From positions 1 to 45,049 of the forward strand of contig NZ_BACI01000086.1 of NCBI RefSeq assembly GCF_000225505.1: DNA of 45,049 nt, read 5' to 3'. The stretch's first letter is position 1. Each line of letters starts with the position of its first letter. Under the pieces are notes generated by a model. It made no database searches, had not been told where the DNA came from, and saw nothing but the letters and a program-made list of their open reading frames with translations. This stretch comes from Gordonia alkanivorans NBRC 16433. GTDB lineage: Bacteria > Actinomycetota > Actinomycetes > Mycobacteriales > Mycobacteriaceae. Of the stretch, positions 7,893 through 16,342 are shown in pieces. Made by a program: the position numbers and the translations under genes.

Positions 7893-8834
7893 ATGGACCT
7901 GCCCACCGATCGACACGGCCTGATCCTTCGCAGAGAAACCGTCGGCACCCACATCACCGACGAACAGTTGCAGCGCAGGGTCGAAGGCAAAGCCCTCTAT
8001 CGCCTCTGGCCGGGTGCGATGGCCGACTTCGCAACGGTCGACGATCTCGACGCCGTCGAGAAGCACCGGCTGACCGTCATCGCCGCCGCGAACGCGGGAC
8101 GCCCGGGCCGTCTGTTCAGCCACGTCTCCGCCGCTGCCATGCACAGGTTGCCGATGCTCTGGCCGGATCTGTCGCAGGTTCATGTGACGTCGCCGAAGGT
8201 CGGGAAACGAACCAAGAGCATCGTCAAGCATCAGGCCGACGTCGAGCCGCAGGACGTCGGGGTCGTCGACGGGGCCACCGTGACGAGCATCGAGCGCACA
8301 GCGTGCGACGTCGCCAGACTCGGAACCAGCCGCCAGGCGCTCGTCGTCCTCGACGCCGCACTGCGACGTGACGCCGACGTCGAACGGATGCACCGAATCC
8401 TCGATTCGTGTCGAGGGTTCAAGGGCGTCGAGATGTTGCGCCGCATGTTGCCGCATGCGAACGCACTGTCCGAGAGTGTCGGCGAGTCCCTCAGTCGCGC
8501 AGTGATGCTCGAGTCACCCGACCTACCTGTGCCGCGGCAGCAGGTCGAACTCTTCGACGACCGCGGCACGTTGATCGCGCGCGTCGACTTCCTGCTGGCC
8601 GACAGGGTCGTCGGCGAGTTCGACGGCATGGTCAAGTACAACGGCACGATCGGCGACAAGCCCGCGTGGAAGACGGTCGTCGACGAGAAGATCCGTGAGG
8701 ACCGTTTGCGTGCAGAGGGTTACACCGTCATTCGGTGGACGTGGCAGGATCTGGCCGACAAATCCCGTTTCCACGCGATGCTCAAGAAGGCACTGCCCTC
8801 GCCTGACGCTGACAGCCCCACCCCTATTCCGTAA
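7893..8834 (+). CDS. AbiEi-like / DUF559-type protein with C-terminal nuclease-like domain
   Basis: A 313-aa protein. The N-terminal part (to about residue 90) resembles the AbiEi-type DNA-binding antitoxin region: an early helical segment, a LYRLWPGAM beta wing and RLFSHVSAAAMHRL. The C-terminal part (from about 200) looks like a Vsr/DUF559 nuclease fold: IARVDFLLADRVVGEFDG with Asp and Glu, a Lys in the following strand, then REDRLRAEGYTVIRWTWQDL. Such proteins are common as solitary genes in actinobacteria and lack known function; no AbiEii toxin partner lies next to it. The start is uncertain: ATG 7893 fits the domain, while GTG 7857 adds 12 residues and abuts repeat A. The last codons and stop are encoded inside repeat B. 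Confidence 0.7.
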   Translation: MDLPTDRHGLILRRETVGTHITDEQLQRRVEGKALYRLWPGAMADFATVDDLDAVEKHRLTVIAAANAGRPGRLFSHVSAAAMHRLPMLWPDLSQVHVTSPKVGKRTKSIVKHQADVEPQDVGVVDGATVTSIERTACDVARLGTSRQALVVLDAALRRDADVERMHRILDSCRGFKGVEMLRRMLPHANALSESVGESLSRAVMLESPDLPVPRQQVELFDDRGTLIARVDFLLADRVVGEFDGMVKYNGTIGDKPAWKTVVDEKIREDRLRAEGYTVIRWTWQDLADKSRFHAMLKKALPSPDADSPTPIP

Positions 8835-8883
8835 ACCCACCCGTCGCGGATCGGGCGCGTTTACGGAAAAGGGGTGGGTTTGC
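8812..8883. repeat. 72-bp palindromic repeat, copy B
   Basis: The arms are 8812-8836 and 8859-8883 around a 22-bp loop (8837-8858) that matches the loop of copy A at 18 of 22 positions in the same orientation. The outer arm (8859-8883) is a perfect reverse complement of the outer arm of copy A (7779-7803) over 25 bp. It contains the stop codon of the AbiEi-like gene and lies between two convergent genes, so it probably acts as a two-way terminator. Confidence 0.85.
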
Positions 8884-8891
8884 GGGCGGGG

Positions 8892-9500
8892 TCAGCGGCG
8901 CGCGGTCGGGAGTCGCCAGCCGAACTTCAGGCCGAGCAGACGCAACCCGGTGGCGAGGATCGATCCGACGATCAGCCAGACCCAGTCCGGGACCGGAGTG
9001 TGGTACGACCCGACGGCGACCACCGTGGCACCCAACAGTGCGGGAACCGCGTAGAGGTCGGCGGGCTGGAGGAGGAGCGGGATCTCGTTGGAGATCACAT
9101 CACGTAGGACGCCTCCGCCGACCGCGGTCAGCAGCCCGACTGCGGTGGCGGCGAACGCACTGGCACCCACTTCGACGGCGATCGACGCCCCGGTCGCGGC
9201 GAACAGACCCATGCCGAAGGCGTCGAGGACGAGGATCGACCGGCGGAGCTTGGTGAAGGCGGGATGAAAGGCGAAGACGAGCAGGCTGGCGATCGTGCCG
9301 GTCAGCACATTGCCGAAGTTCTCGATCGACGAGGGTGGGGTGATGCCGAGCAGCACGTCCCGCAGAACGCCGCCTCCGGCGCCGGTGAGCACCCCGACGG
9401 TCACGATGCCCCACATGTCGAAGTCCTTGCGGACACCGACCATCGCACCCGAGGCCGCGAACACCGCGACACCCGCGAAGTTCAAGATGTCGAGAAGCAC
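8892..9500 (-). CDS. TRIC-type (UPF0126) cation channel family protein
   Basis: A 202-aa integral membrane protein with about seven hydrophobic segments. It is an internal duplication: GAGGGVLRDVLLG and AVGGGVLRDVISNEIP are the glycine-rich signature of each half. Prokaryotic TRIC proteins form trimeric potassium-permeable channels in the inner membrane; the ion is inferred from the family. The GTG start follows an AGGAGTGGAAG ribosome site. rpmF lies 124 bp upstream on the same strand with a strong hairpin between, so it is probably transcribed separately. Confidence 0.88.
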   Translation of the reverse strand: MLLDILNFAGVAVFAASGAMVGVRKDFDMWGIVTVGVLTGAGGGVLRDVLLGITPPSSIENFGNVLTGTIASLLVFAFHPAFTKLRRSILVLDAFGMGLFAATGASIAVEVGASAFAATAVGLLTAVGGGVLRDVISNEIPLLLQPADLYAVPALLGATVVAVGSYHTPVPDWVWLIVGSILATGLRLLGLKFGWRLPTARR

Positions 9501-9555
9501 CTTCCACTCCTGTCACGACGGGGACGACCAGGGCGGCCGGACCACACACACGAAT

Positions 9556-9582
9556 GGCCGCCCCCGGTAAACGGGGACGGCC
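9556..9582 (-). terminator. Terminator hairpin after rpmF
   Basis: The arms at 9556-9566 and 9572-9582 pair over 11 bp with one mismatch around a GTAAA loop. The hairpin lies 43 bp downstream of the rpmF stop. Confidence 0.65.
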
Positions 9583-9624
9583 GTCCATGTGAAATTCGCG
9601 GTGCCGAGGCGGCAACCGGAAAGG

Positions 9625-9798
9625 CTAGCGACGATCCAGATCGATGATGCCCGCGCGAGCGGCCTTCACGAGTCGACGCGGAATCCGCACGGGGACGCCG
9701 TTGACCTTTTCTTCCTGCAGTGCCGGGTTTTCCGCCTTCCACTGCGAACGACGGCTACGGGTGTTCGCCCGCGACATCCGGCGCTTCGGTACAGCCAT
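9625..9798 (-). CDS. rpmF: 50S ribosomal protein L32
   Basis: A 57-aa ribosomal protein. It starts [20 protein letters not shown], the L32 signature, and ends in GIIDLDRR. There are no CxxC pairs, so this is the zinc-independent form also seen in mycobacteria. The ATG at 9798 has GAGAAGG eight bases upstream. A hairpin terminator follows at 9556-9582. Confidence 0.96.
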   Translation of the reverse strand: MAVPKRRMSRANTRSRRSQWKAENPALQEEKVNGVPVRIPRRLVKAARAGIIDLDRR

Positions 9799-9977
9799 GG
9801 TTGAGCCCTTCTCCTACTGTGGTCTGCGTGGCCGCTGGCAACGCAGAGCGTCACCGATCGACCCGAGTCAGTGCGCCAATCGGCCCCCGCGGGCGCGGCA
9901 CACAACCCGACCAGACTACCTGGCGAGACCGCCCAGCTCCAAAATGGTGGTCGACGCCAACAGCTCGCAGGTCCGCG

Positions 9978-11012
9978 TCAGAAGTATGACCAGGGACTTT
10001 CGACGCCGGTGAGCAGCACCACCAGCCAGTACGCCACCCAGACGACGATGATGAACAGGCCGATGATGATGGCCGTCAGCGCGAGTCCGTCGCCGGTCTG
10101 CTTGCCGCCCGACGCCGCGATCTGCTTGCGCGCCACCAGGCCGAGTACGAGTCCGATCAGGCCGCCGATGCCGATGCACACCAGACCGAGCAGTGAGGCG
10201 ACCAGCGCCGCCACCGCGAGGGTGTTGGTCTTCGGGGTCTCGTCGGCCTGACTCTCACCGTGGAAATTGTCGACGGCGTGCTGGTCGCCCGCCGGCGACT
10301 GCCCGTGTGCCTGCTGGGCGTGTGATTGCTGCCCGTACGACTGGTAACCCGGCGGCGGACCGTATCCAGGCCGGCCCTGCGGTCCGGGTGCCGGCTGCCC
10401 CGGCTGTCCGAAGCCCGGCTGCCCATACCCCGACGGACCAGGCCCGCCGTACCCGGGCGGCGGGCCGGGTTGTCCGTGACCCTGCTGGGCATATCCCGGC
10501 GGTGGGCCGTACCCCGGCTGCGGGGGGCCACCTGGTCCGGCAGGTCCACCACCGGGCCCGACAGGCCCACCCGGCGGCCGCGTCGAGATGACGCGCGTCG
10601 AGTCGTACCCCGACGGCGCCGGGCCGGGCGGGGCCTGCGGCGAGTTGGACGCGGGCGGAGCCGGAGGCACGGGCGGAGGCGTCTGGCCCGGTGCCCCCGC
10701 GGTACTGATGACGCGGGTGACACCGTCGGCCGGGCTGTGCGACTGCGCGACCTCGGTGCCCTCCGGACCGGCGCCCGGGGTGGAGGTCAACGGCGTGGTC
10801 GTGCCCGGGGTCGACTGCACCGGCTCGGTGGTCTCCCCCGAACCGGTGTCGTCGTCGGCCTGACCGAGGAGTTCCGCCCGCGACACCTTCTGCGTCGGCT
10901 CGTACGGAGACTGGTTCGGATCGGGTGCCGAACCCGGCGGCACCTGATCCGACTGGGACTGGGGTGTGGAGGACGGATCCTGTGGATCCCCGCCTCCGGT
11001 CGGGTTCGACAT
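9978..11012 (-). CDS. DUF4190 membrane protein with long Pro/Gly/Gln-rich N-terminal tail
   Basis: A 344-aa protein. Residues 1-250 are low-complexity and probably disordered: Ser/Thr-rich at first, then repeats of the GPPPGYGQPG type. The C-terminal 90 residues are a DUF4190 domain: TNTLAVAALVASLLGLVCIG, a GLIGLVLGLVARKQI segment, a short KQTGDG turn and IIIGLFIIVVWVAYWLVVLL. The tail is expected to be cytoplasmic. Function unknown. A second DUF4190 gene lies 147 bp upstream on the same strand, so the two are tandem paralogues that have diverged in the tail. Confidence 0.8.
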   Translation of the reverse strand: MSNPTGGGDPQDPSSTPQSQSDQVPPGSAPDPNQSPYEPTQKVSRAELLGQADDDTGSGETTEPVQSTPGTTTPLTSTPGAGPEGTEVAQSHSPADGVTRVISTAGAPGQTPPPVPPAPPASNSPQAPPGPAPSGYDSTRVISTRPPGGPVGPGGGPAGPGGPPQPGYGPPPGYAQQGHGQPGPPPGYGGPGPSGYGQPGFGQPGQPAPGPQGRPGYGPPPGYQSYGQQSHAQQAHGQSPAGDQHAVDNFHGESQADETPKTNTLAVAALVASLLGLVCIGIGGLIGLVLGLVARKQIAASGGKQTGDGLALTAIIIGLFIIVVWVAYWLVVLLTGVESPWSYF

Positions 11013-11159
11013 CAGATGCCTTTCACAAGCCGTGCGTCGTCGCGGCGCGAGGATCGTTCGTGCGCGGCGCCATGCCTGCGCAGGTCACAGAGTAGTGAGA
11101 AAGAGCCTCGAACTGGCCAGAAGTCGACGATCGCAGGCTCAGATCGGCCCGAAATTCGT

Positions 11160-11897
11160 TCAGTAGTAGTAGACCGAGTCCATCGAGTTGCCGGCTGCGA
11201 TCAGGATGATGATCAGCACGGTGGCGATGACCGCACCCAGGATTCCCAACCCGCCGGTGATGATCCCGGCCAGACCCATGCCCGTGCCGGTCTGGTTACC
11301 TGCCGACTGCTCGACCTCGCGTCGAGCCATGAACCCGAGGACGACGCCGGCAATGCCGAGCGGCAACGCCAGCGGGAAGCAGGCGGCGAGCATCACCAGA
11401 GCGACGATGCCGCAGATCAGCGCGCCGATCGCCTTGCCGTTGGTGGACGTCTGCGGAGCCCCGTAGCCGTACCCGCCGTAAGGCGCAGCGCCATAAGGAT
11501 TCTGGGTGCCGTAGGCGGCCGACCCGTAAGCGGGTGCCTGGCCGGCCTGGTACGGATCGCCGTACTGGCCGTAGTTCGCGCCCGGCGGCTGACCGTACGG
11601 ATTCGGGTTGTACGGGTCCTGCCCCTGGGGCTGGCCGTACGGGTTCTGCTCATACGGGTTCTGACCATAGGGGTTCTGTCCGTAAGGATTCTGCCCCTGG
11701 GGATCAGATGAGGGTCCCGGCTGGTAGGTCTGCGCGAACTCGGTCGGCGCATAGTCCGGGGAGCTCTGCCCCTGATCACCCTTGCTGAGGTTCGGACCCG
11801 ATCCCCCGGACTGCGGTCCTCCCGAGGAACCGGAGCTCGGCACCGTCCCCCAGTCGTCCTGGCCCTGGCCCGATCCCTGTCCTGGTGGATATGACAC
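11160..11897 (-). CDS. DUF4190 membrane protein with NPYGQ-repeat tail
   Basis: A 245-aa paralogue of the downstream gene. The N-terminal 145 residues are Gly/Gln/Tyr/Pro-rich and include near-perfect five-residue repeats (NPYGQ four times in a row with one NPYEQ). The C-terminus has the DUF4190 pattern: KAIGALICGIVALVMLAACF, LPLGIAGVVLGFMARREV, QTGTGMGLAGIITGGLGILG, then a last membrane helix and a Tyr-rich end. GTG 11897 has GAGGGGG upstream. The divergent AEC transporter gene begins 61 bp away. Confidence 0.8.
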   Translation of the reverse strand: MSYPPGQGSGQGQDDWGTVPSSGSSGGPQSGGSGPNLSKGDQGQSSPDYAPTEFAQTYQPGPSSDPQGQNPYGQNPYGQNPYEQNPYGQPQGQDPYNPNPYGQPPGANYGQYGDPYQAGQAPAYGSAAYGTQNPYGAAPYGGYGYGAPQTSTNGKAIGALICGIVALVMLAACFPLALPLGIAGVVLGFMARREVEQSAGNQTGTGMGLAGIITGGLGILGAVIATVLIIILIAAGNSMDSVYYY

Positions 11898-11930
11898 CCG
11901 TAACCCCCTCGTTCGATCCGATAAATCCGT

Positions 11931-11948
11931 TCATCACCCTAATGAATA
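11931..11948. promoter_or_regulatory. Small palindrome in the DUF4190/AEC divergent promoter region
   Basis: TTCAT and ATGAA flank a 7-bp centre in the 61-bp gap between two divergent starts (11897 and 11959). It could be an operator or half of a promoter. Short arms make this weak. Confidence 0.25.
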
Positions 11949-11958
11949 GACTCGAGCG

Positions 11959-12894
11959 GTGTCTGGCGTCATCTCCGGCTTCACGGTGATCTTCATAGTA
12001 GTCGGGGTCGGCTATCTCCTCGGGCGGACGCATGTGATCGGCGATCACGCACATGAAGTCCTGTCCCGCTTGGTGTTCTTCGTCTTCACCCCGGCGCTGC
12101 TGTTCCATTCGCTGGTCACCTCGGACCTGTCGGTGATCTTCTCCTCGACGCTGGTCATCGCCGGCGGCAGCGCGTTTCTCATGGCGGGCGTCTATCTCGT
12201 CATCGCCAAACTGTGGCTACGACGCCCCGTGCCAGAACTCGTCATCGGGTCGCTCGCGGCGTCGTATGTGAACAGCGTCAACCTCGGCCTGCCGATCGCG
12301 ATCTTCGTCCTCGACGACGCGTCGTTCATCGCGCCGCTGCTGATGTTCCAGATCCTCATCCTGTCGCCGATCGCATTGGTGACACTCGACCTCACCGCCC
12401 TCGAGCCCACTGCCGGCCGTTCCCTCGTCCGCAATTCCCTGATCGCTCCGATGACCAACCCGATCGTCGTCGGCGGGATCGCCGGACTGATCGTGTCGGT
12501 GCTCGGGCTGATGCCACCGGCGGCCGTGATGTCGCCGCTGAAGATGCTCGGCGACGCGTCGGTGCCGGCGGCGCTGCTGGCCTTCGGTATGTCGCTCACC
12601 GGCGTCCAGGTGTTCAAGAAGGGCGAGAGTCCGCGCCGCGACATCGCGCTCGCCGCGGTGTTGAAGATGGTCGCGATGCCGCTGACCGTGTACGTGATCG
12701 CGCGCTGGGGGTTCGGTCAGACCGGTCAGGCGCTGTTCGCCCAGGTCGTGATCGCCGCGCTTCCCACGGCCCAGAACGTCCTCGTCTACGCCACCCGCTA
12801 CCGGCGGGGACAGATCATCGCCCGGGACACCGCTCTGATCACCACGCTCGCCTCGATCCCGACGATCGCCGTCATCGCACTGCTGCTGGCCTGA
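11959..12894 (+). CDS. AEC (auxin efflux carrier) family transporter
   Basis: A 311-aa membrane protein with about ten hydrophobic segments in two halves, beginning SGVISGFTVIFIVVGVGYLLG. The family pattern is seen in SYVNSVNLGLPIAIFVL (the N-G-x-P crossover of half one) and in the second half AALPTAQNVLVYATRY. AEC permeases export or import small organic acids in bacteria; the substrate is not predictable here. GTG 11959 has almost no Shine-Dalgarno and lies close to the divergent promoter region, so the mRNA may be leaderless. Confidence 0.85.
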   Translation: MSGVISGFTVIFIVVGVGYLLGRTHVIGDHAHEVLSRLVFFVFTPALLFHSLVTSDLSVIFSSTLVIAGGSAFLMAGVYLVIAKLWLRRPVPELVIGSLAASYVNSVNLGLPIAIFVLDDASFIAPLLMFQILILSPIALVTLDLTALEPTAGRSLVRNSLIAPMTNPIVVGGIAGLIVSVLGLMPPAAVMSPLKMLGDASVPAALLAFGMSLTGVQVFKKGESPRRDIALAAVLKMVAMPLTVYVIARWGFGQTGQALFAQVVIAALPTAQNVLVYATRYRRGQIIARDTALITTLASIPTIAVIALLLA

Positions 12895-12917
12895 GCCCGG
12901 CGGCGCGCCGGCCGGGC
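12895..12917. terminator. Two-way terminator between AEC and DUF1707 genes
   Basis: GCCCGGC and GCCGGGC arms (12895-12901, 12911-12917) enclose a further GGCGCGCC palindrome. It starts at the base after the AEC stop and lies five bases before the end of the convergent DUF1707 gene. Confidence 0.6.
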
Positions 12918-12921
12918 ACCG

Positions 12922-13560
12922 TCACTCGTCCGGGTGCTCGCGCGGAACGACCTTCACCTCGACGCCGCCCATCAGTGCGAACCCGGTCACGCGCACGACA
13001 GGTGCGCCCGGGCGCGGCGACTTCTGCGACTTGCCGCCGAAACCGCCCATGATCCCCAGTCCGCCGACCTCGACGGTCACCCCCTCGGGCACCTTGATCT
13101 CGACGCCACCCATGATCACGACGCACTCGACAGTGAGAACGGGTGCGGTGAACTCGACCTCGCGCAGGTCGATCTCGACACCGCCCATGATCGCGGTGGC
13201 GGTGAGGGCGTCGGCGACCACCGCCGTCCCCGACAGCTCGCTGCCGGACATGATCGCCAGTCGATGTCGCACCGCGGCGTCGGAGCTCCCGCCGGTCACC
13301 CGCGGGCCGGGTGACATCGTCGCCGCCGGCATCGCCACGCCGAGCTGCGCGACCGGGAGGTCGTCGGTCAACTCGTCCAGGTCACCGAAAGTCTTGGCCC
13401 TCACCGCTTTTCCCGCACGCTCCTCGTACTCGACGAGCGAGAGGCTGCCGTGGGCCATGGCTGCGGACAGGATTTCGTGTACCAGTTCCCGATCGGCGTC
13501 GGCGGCACGCAGACGCGCCCGTCGATCGTCGGGTACGGGCAGATCGCCGGAGGAGGTCAC
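12922..13560 (-). CDS. DUF1707 domain protein with LiaF-like C-terminal beta domain
   Basis: A 212-aa soluble protein. Residues 13-70 are a DUF1707 domain (RARLRAADADRELVHEILSAAMAHGSL to DLDELTDDLPV), the short helical module found at the start of many actinobacterial membrane and sensor proteins. The rest is a beta-rich repeat with four copies of an IMGGVEI-type turn (AIMGGVEIDLRE, IMGGVEIKVPE, IMGGFGGKS, LMGGVEVKV), as in LiaF/YvqF-like domains. No membrane helix. A cell-envelope stress role is known for LiaF relatives; for this protein it is inference. Confidence 0.8.
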   Translation of the reverse strand: MTSSGDLPVPDDRRARLRAADADRELVHEILSAAMAHGSLSLVEYEERAGKAVRAKTFGDLDELTDDLPVAQLGVAMPAATMSPGPRVTGGSSDAAVRHRLAIMSGSELSGTAVVADALTATAIMGGVEIDLREVEFTAPVLTVECVVIMGGVEIKVPEGVTVEVGGLGIMGGFGGKSQKSPRPGAPVVRVTGFALMGGVEVKVVPREHPDE

Positions 13561-13693
13561 ATCTGGAAACCCTAGTGGCCACTCCGCAGTCCGACCACCC
13601 TGATTTCCACCCTGAGTCGACCCCGACGATCAGCCCACCGACCGACGCGCGGAGGGGCATAATCCATTCACCCCTACCCCCTGGAGGCGACCC

Positions 13694-14311
13694 ATGGGCC
13701 AGCCCTACGATCCCGGCCAGTACGGCCCTGGCAACCCCTATCAGTCGGGCCCATACGGCGCGCCCGGCGGCTATCCACCGCCCACACCGCCCAAGGACCG
13801 CAGCGGAATGCGGCTCTGGGGCAAGATCCTCACCGCCGTCGGCATCGTCGTCCTCGTGGCCTCGCTGGCGATCGGCATCGCACTCGCCGTCGGCGGGATC
13901 AGCCAGGTGGTCGACCAGGCGGAACAGGCCTTCGTCGTCGACCCGACCGGCGAGCAGAACTACGCCGCCGGAGACACCTTCGCGCTCTTCACCCCGGAGT
14001 CGTCGGCCGGCGACCCCTCCTGCGAGATCACCGGTCCCGCGGCCCTGGAGCGCGAATCGGGGGTGACCACCGAGTTCACCTACGACGGCACCCAGGTGAG
14101 GTCCTTCGAGTCCTTCGGGGTGAAGGAGTCCGGGACATACTCCTTCACCTGCAGCGACCGCGTGGTGGTCGCATCCATCGACCTCGGCGGGATCTTCAGC
14201 GGCGTAGGCGGAGTTCTCCTCGCCGTCTTCGGCGGCGGCTTCGGCGCAGTCCTGCTGTTGATCGGAATCGTGTTGTGGGCCATCGCCGGACGGAAGCCGC
14301 GCACCGTCTGA
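13694..14311 (+). CDS. Membrane protein with Tyr/Pro/Gly-rich N-terminus and exposed loop
   Basis: Not recognised as a named family. The 205 aa comprise a Tyr/Pro/Gly-rich cytoplasmic tail (1-36), a membrane helix (about 46-70, LTAVGIVVLVASLAIGIALAVGG), an exposed domain of about 100 residues with two cysteines that could pair (SCEI and FTCSDR), and a second helix (about 170-198) followed by a basic end. GGAGG precedes the ATG. It could be an envelope accessory protein, but no function can be assigned. It converges on the VWA gene. Confidence 0.7.
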   Translation: MGQPYDPGQYGPGNPYQSGPYGAPGGYPPPTPPKDRSGMRLWGKILTAVGIVVLVASLAIGIALAVGGISQVVDQAEQAFVVDPTGEQNYAAGDTFALFTPESSAGDPSCEITGPAALERESGVTTEFTYDGTQVRSFESFGVKESGTYSFTCSDRVVVASIDLGGIFSGVGGVLLAVFGGGFGAVLLLIGIVLWAIAGRKPRTV

Positions 14312-14327
14312 TCCGGCGCTCGACTCT

Positions 14328-16331
14328 TCAGCCGCGTCGACGACCCTTCCGCGACTTCAGGTAGTCACCGACCACCGCGGCACCGAGGCCGTCGACATCG
14401 GGGGCGACCACGCGACCACCGATCCGGCGGGCGATCTGATCCATGAAGTGGGCCAGGCCGGGGTCCTCACCGAGACGGAAGAAGGTGACCTGTGCGCCGA
14501 GCCGGGCCACATGGTCGAGTTCGCGCACCGTCAATGCGATCGTCTGCGGGTGCGGCGGATAGAAGAAGAACGGTTCGCCGCTGGGGTCGAGGTGGGCGGT
14601 GGGTTCGCCGTCGGTGACCACCAAGACCACCGGCTGTGCGTTCGGGAAGCGACGCAGGTGTCGCTGTGCGAGCAGCAGCGCGTGGTGCAGGTTGGTGCCC
14701 TGCTCCATGCGCGGTTGCAGTCCGGTCAGTTCGGCGATGTCGATGGACCGCGCGTAGCGACCGAAGGCGATGAGATGGAGTTCGTCGCTGCGGAACCGGG
14801 TGGAGATCAGGTGGTTCAACGCGATCGCAGTGCGTTTCATCGGCGTCCAGCGACCCTCCATCTCCATGGAGAACGACGTGTCGACGAGGAGTACGACCGC
14901 CGCCTGGGTGCGGCTCTCCGTCTCGGCCACCTCGACGTCGCGCACATCGATCCGCACACCTGAGCGCGCCATCTCCGACGTCGCCAGCGACGGTTCGGTG
15001 GTCTCGGAGACGGTGCGCAACACCGCATTCGACACCGTGCGGGTGACGTCCCACGGGTCGGTGTCGCCGAACTCCCATTCGCGGCTGGCCCCGGTGGGTT
15101 CGCCGAGGAGCCCGGTCTGCCGGGTCTGGCGGTCGCCACGACGCCCGGACAGTTGCTCGGCGATGTCGCGGAAGATCGACTGCCCGAGCTGACGCATCGC
15201 TTTGGGACTCAACCGGAGCTGACCGTCGGCCGTGCGATCGAAGAACCCCTGCTCCGACAACGCTTTCTCGAGCTCGGCGAGCATCCGGGCGTCGACGGCC
15301 GCCTCGTCGCCGAGTTGGCGGGCAAGTGCATCGAGGTCGATGTCGTCCATCTGGGCCCCGGCGTACTGCTGGGACAACTGCTCGGACAACGCTTCGAGTT
15401 CCGAGATGTCGCGGAGCGCCGCGGCGCCCTCCCCGAGTCCCATCGGCTGGTCACCCGAGAACGACTGCGCGTCGTCCCAGTCGAGCCCCGGTCGCGCCGC
15501 ACGCAATTGCGAATCCATCTGCGCGAGTTGACTCATCAGGTCCGGCGAACCGAAGGCCTGCTGCGCCAGCTGATCCAGTTCGGCCCGCTGCTCCGGGGTC
15601 AGCGAGTTGTAGAACTGCTGGGCGGCCGCGGCGCGTTGCGCCAGTGAGTCGATGAGTTCCTCGGTGTTGCGCGGGTTCTCCGGGAAGAAGTCACCGTGGG
15701 AGTCCATGAACTCGTCGAACTTGTCCGAGGTGTCCTCGCCACGGTTGTGCGCCTCGAGCAACTCGTTGAGGTCTTTGAGCATGTCCGAGACCCGTTGCCG
15801 GTCGGCCTCGGTGGCACCTTCGAGGGCCTCCTTCATGCCGGCGAACCGCTGGTCCAACAGCTCGCGGCCGAGGAGGTCTTTGATCTTCTCGTAGTCCTCG
15901 CGGGCCTGCGGGCTGCGCCAGTTGTACTCCGACAGCTCTTCGACGGCCTGCGCGGTCGACGGCGGCAGGCTGCCGATCTGCATCTCCGCGAAGCGCGCGT
16001 CGTCGTCGAGGTCGCGGGCGAGTTGCTTGCGCTCTTCGAGGACGGCGCGGTCGAGCAGTTCGCGGATCTCGGCGAACGTGCCGTCGAGGTTGCGCTTCTT
16101 CAGCAGTTCCTGCCGACGCCGGTTGACCTGTTCCCGGAGCTTGTCGAGGCCGCGCATGTTCGGGGTGCCACGACGCAGCAACTCCCGGAGGGCACGCTGC
16201 GGCGACGCACCGGCCATGACGTCGTCGCCGATCGTCTCCAGCGCCTCACGCAGATCCACCGGCGGGGCGAGCGGATCGGGACCGCCGGTGTACCGCTGGT
16301 AGCGCGAACGATGGAAGCTCTTGCGCGCCAA
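14328..16331 (-). CDS. VWA domain protein, partner of the upstream AAA ATPase
   Basis: A 667-aa protein. The N-terminal two thirds are charged and mostly helical, with many Asp/Glu/Gln-rich stretches. The C-terminal von Willebrand A domain has its metal site in VVLLVDTSFSMEMEG (DxSxS), followed by a Thr region and VVLVVTDGEPTAH. It lies 11 bp after the AAA gene, and the pair matches Rv0958-Rv0959 in order and approximate length. Mg-chelatase/MoxR-type AAA plus VWA pairs remodel or insert cofactors into partner proteins; the client here is unknown. Confidence 0.85.
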   Translation of the reverse strand: MARKSFHRSRYQRYTGGPDPLAPPVDLREALETIGDDVMAGASPQRALRELLRRGTPNMRGLDKLREQVNRRRQELLKKRNLDGTFAEIRELLDRAVLEERKQLARDLDDDARFAEMQIGSLPPSTAQAVEELSEYNWRSPQAREDYEKIKDLLGRELLDQRFAGMKEALEGATEADRQRVSDMLKDLNELLEAHNRGEDTSDKFDEFMDSHGDFFPENPRNTEELIDSLAQRAAAAQQFYNSLTPEQRAELDQLAQQAFGSPDLMSQLAQMDSQLRAARPGLDWDDAQSFSGDQPMGLGEGAAALRDISELEALSEQLSQQYAGAQMDDIDLDALARQLGDEAAVDARMLAELEKALSEQGFFDRTADGQLRLSPKAMRQLGQSIFRDIAEQLSGRRGDRQTRQTGLLGEPTGASREWEFGDTDPWDVTRTVSNAVLRTVSETTEPSLATSEMARSGVRIDVRDVEVAETESRTQAAVVLLVDTSFSMEMEGRWTPMKRTAIALNHLISTRFRSDELHLIAFGRYARSIDIAELTGLQPRMEQGTNLHHALLLAQRHLRRFPNAQPVVLVVTDGEPTAHLDPSGEPFFFYPPHPQTIALTVRELDHVARLGAQVTFFRLGEDPGLAHFMDQIARRIGGRVVAPDVDGLGAAVVGDYLKSRKGRRRG

Positions 16332-16342
16332 TGTGTTCTCCC

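Noticed and set aside
7893..8834. Complete AbiE toxin-antitoxin system
   Set aside because: Only an AbiEi-like protein is present; no AbiEii nucleotidyltransferase lies beside it.
9799..9977. tRNA or small RNA gene between rpmF and the DUF4190 gene
   Set aside because: I could not draw a cloverleaf or find conserved tRNA boxes; it reads as an ordinary promoter gap.
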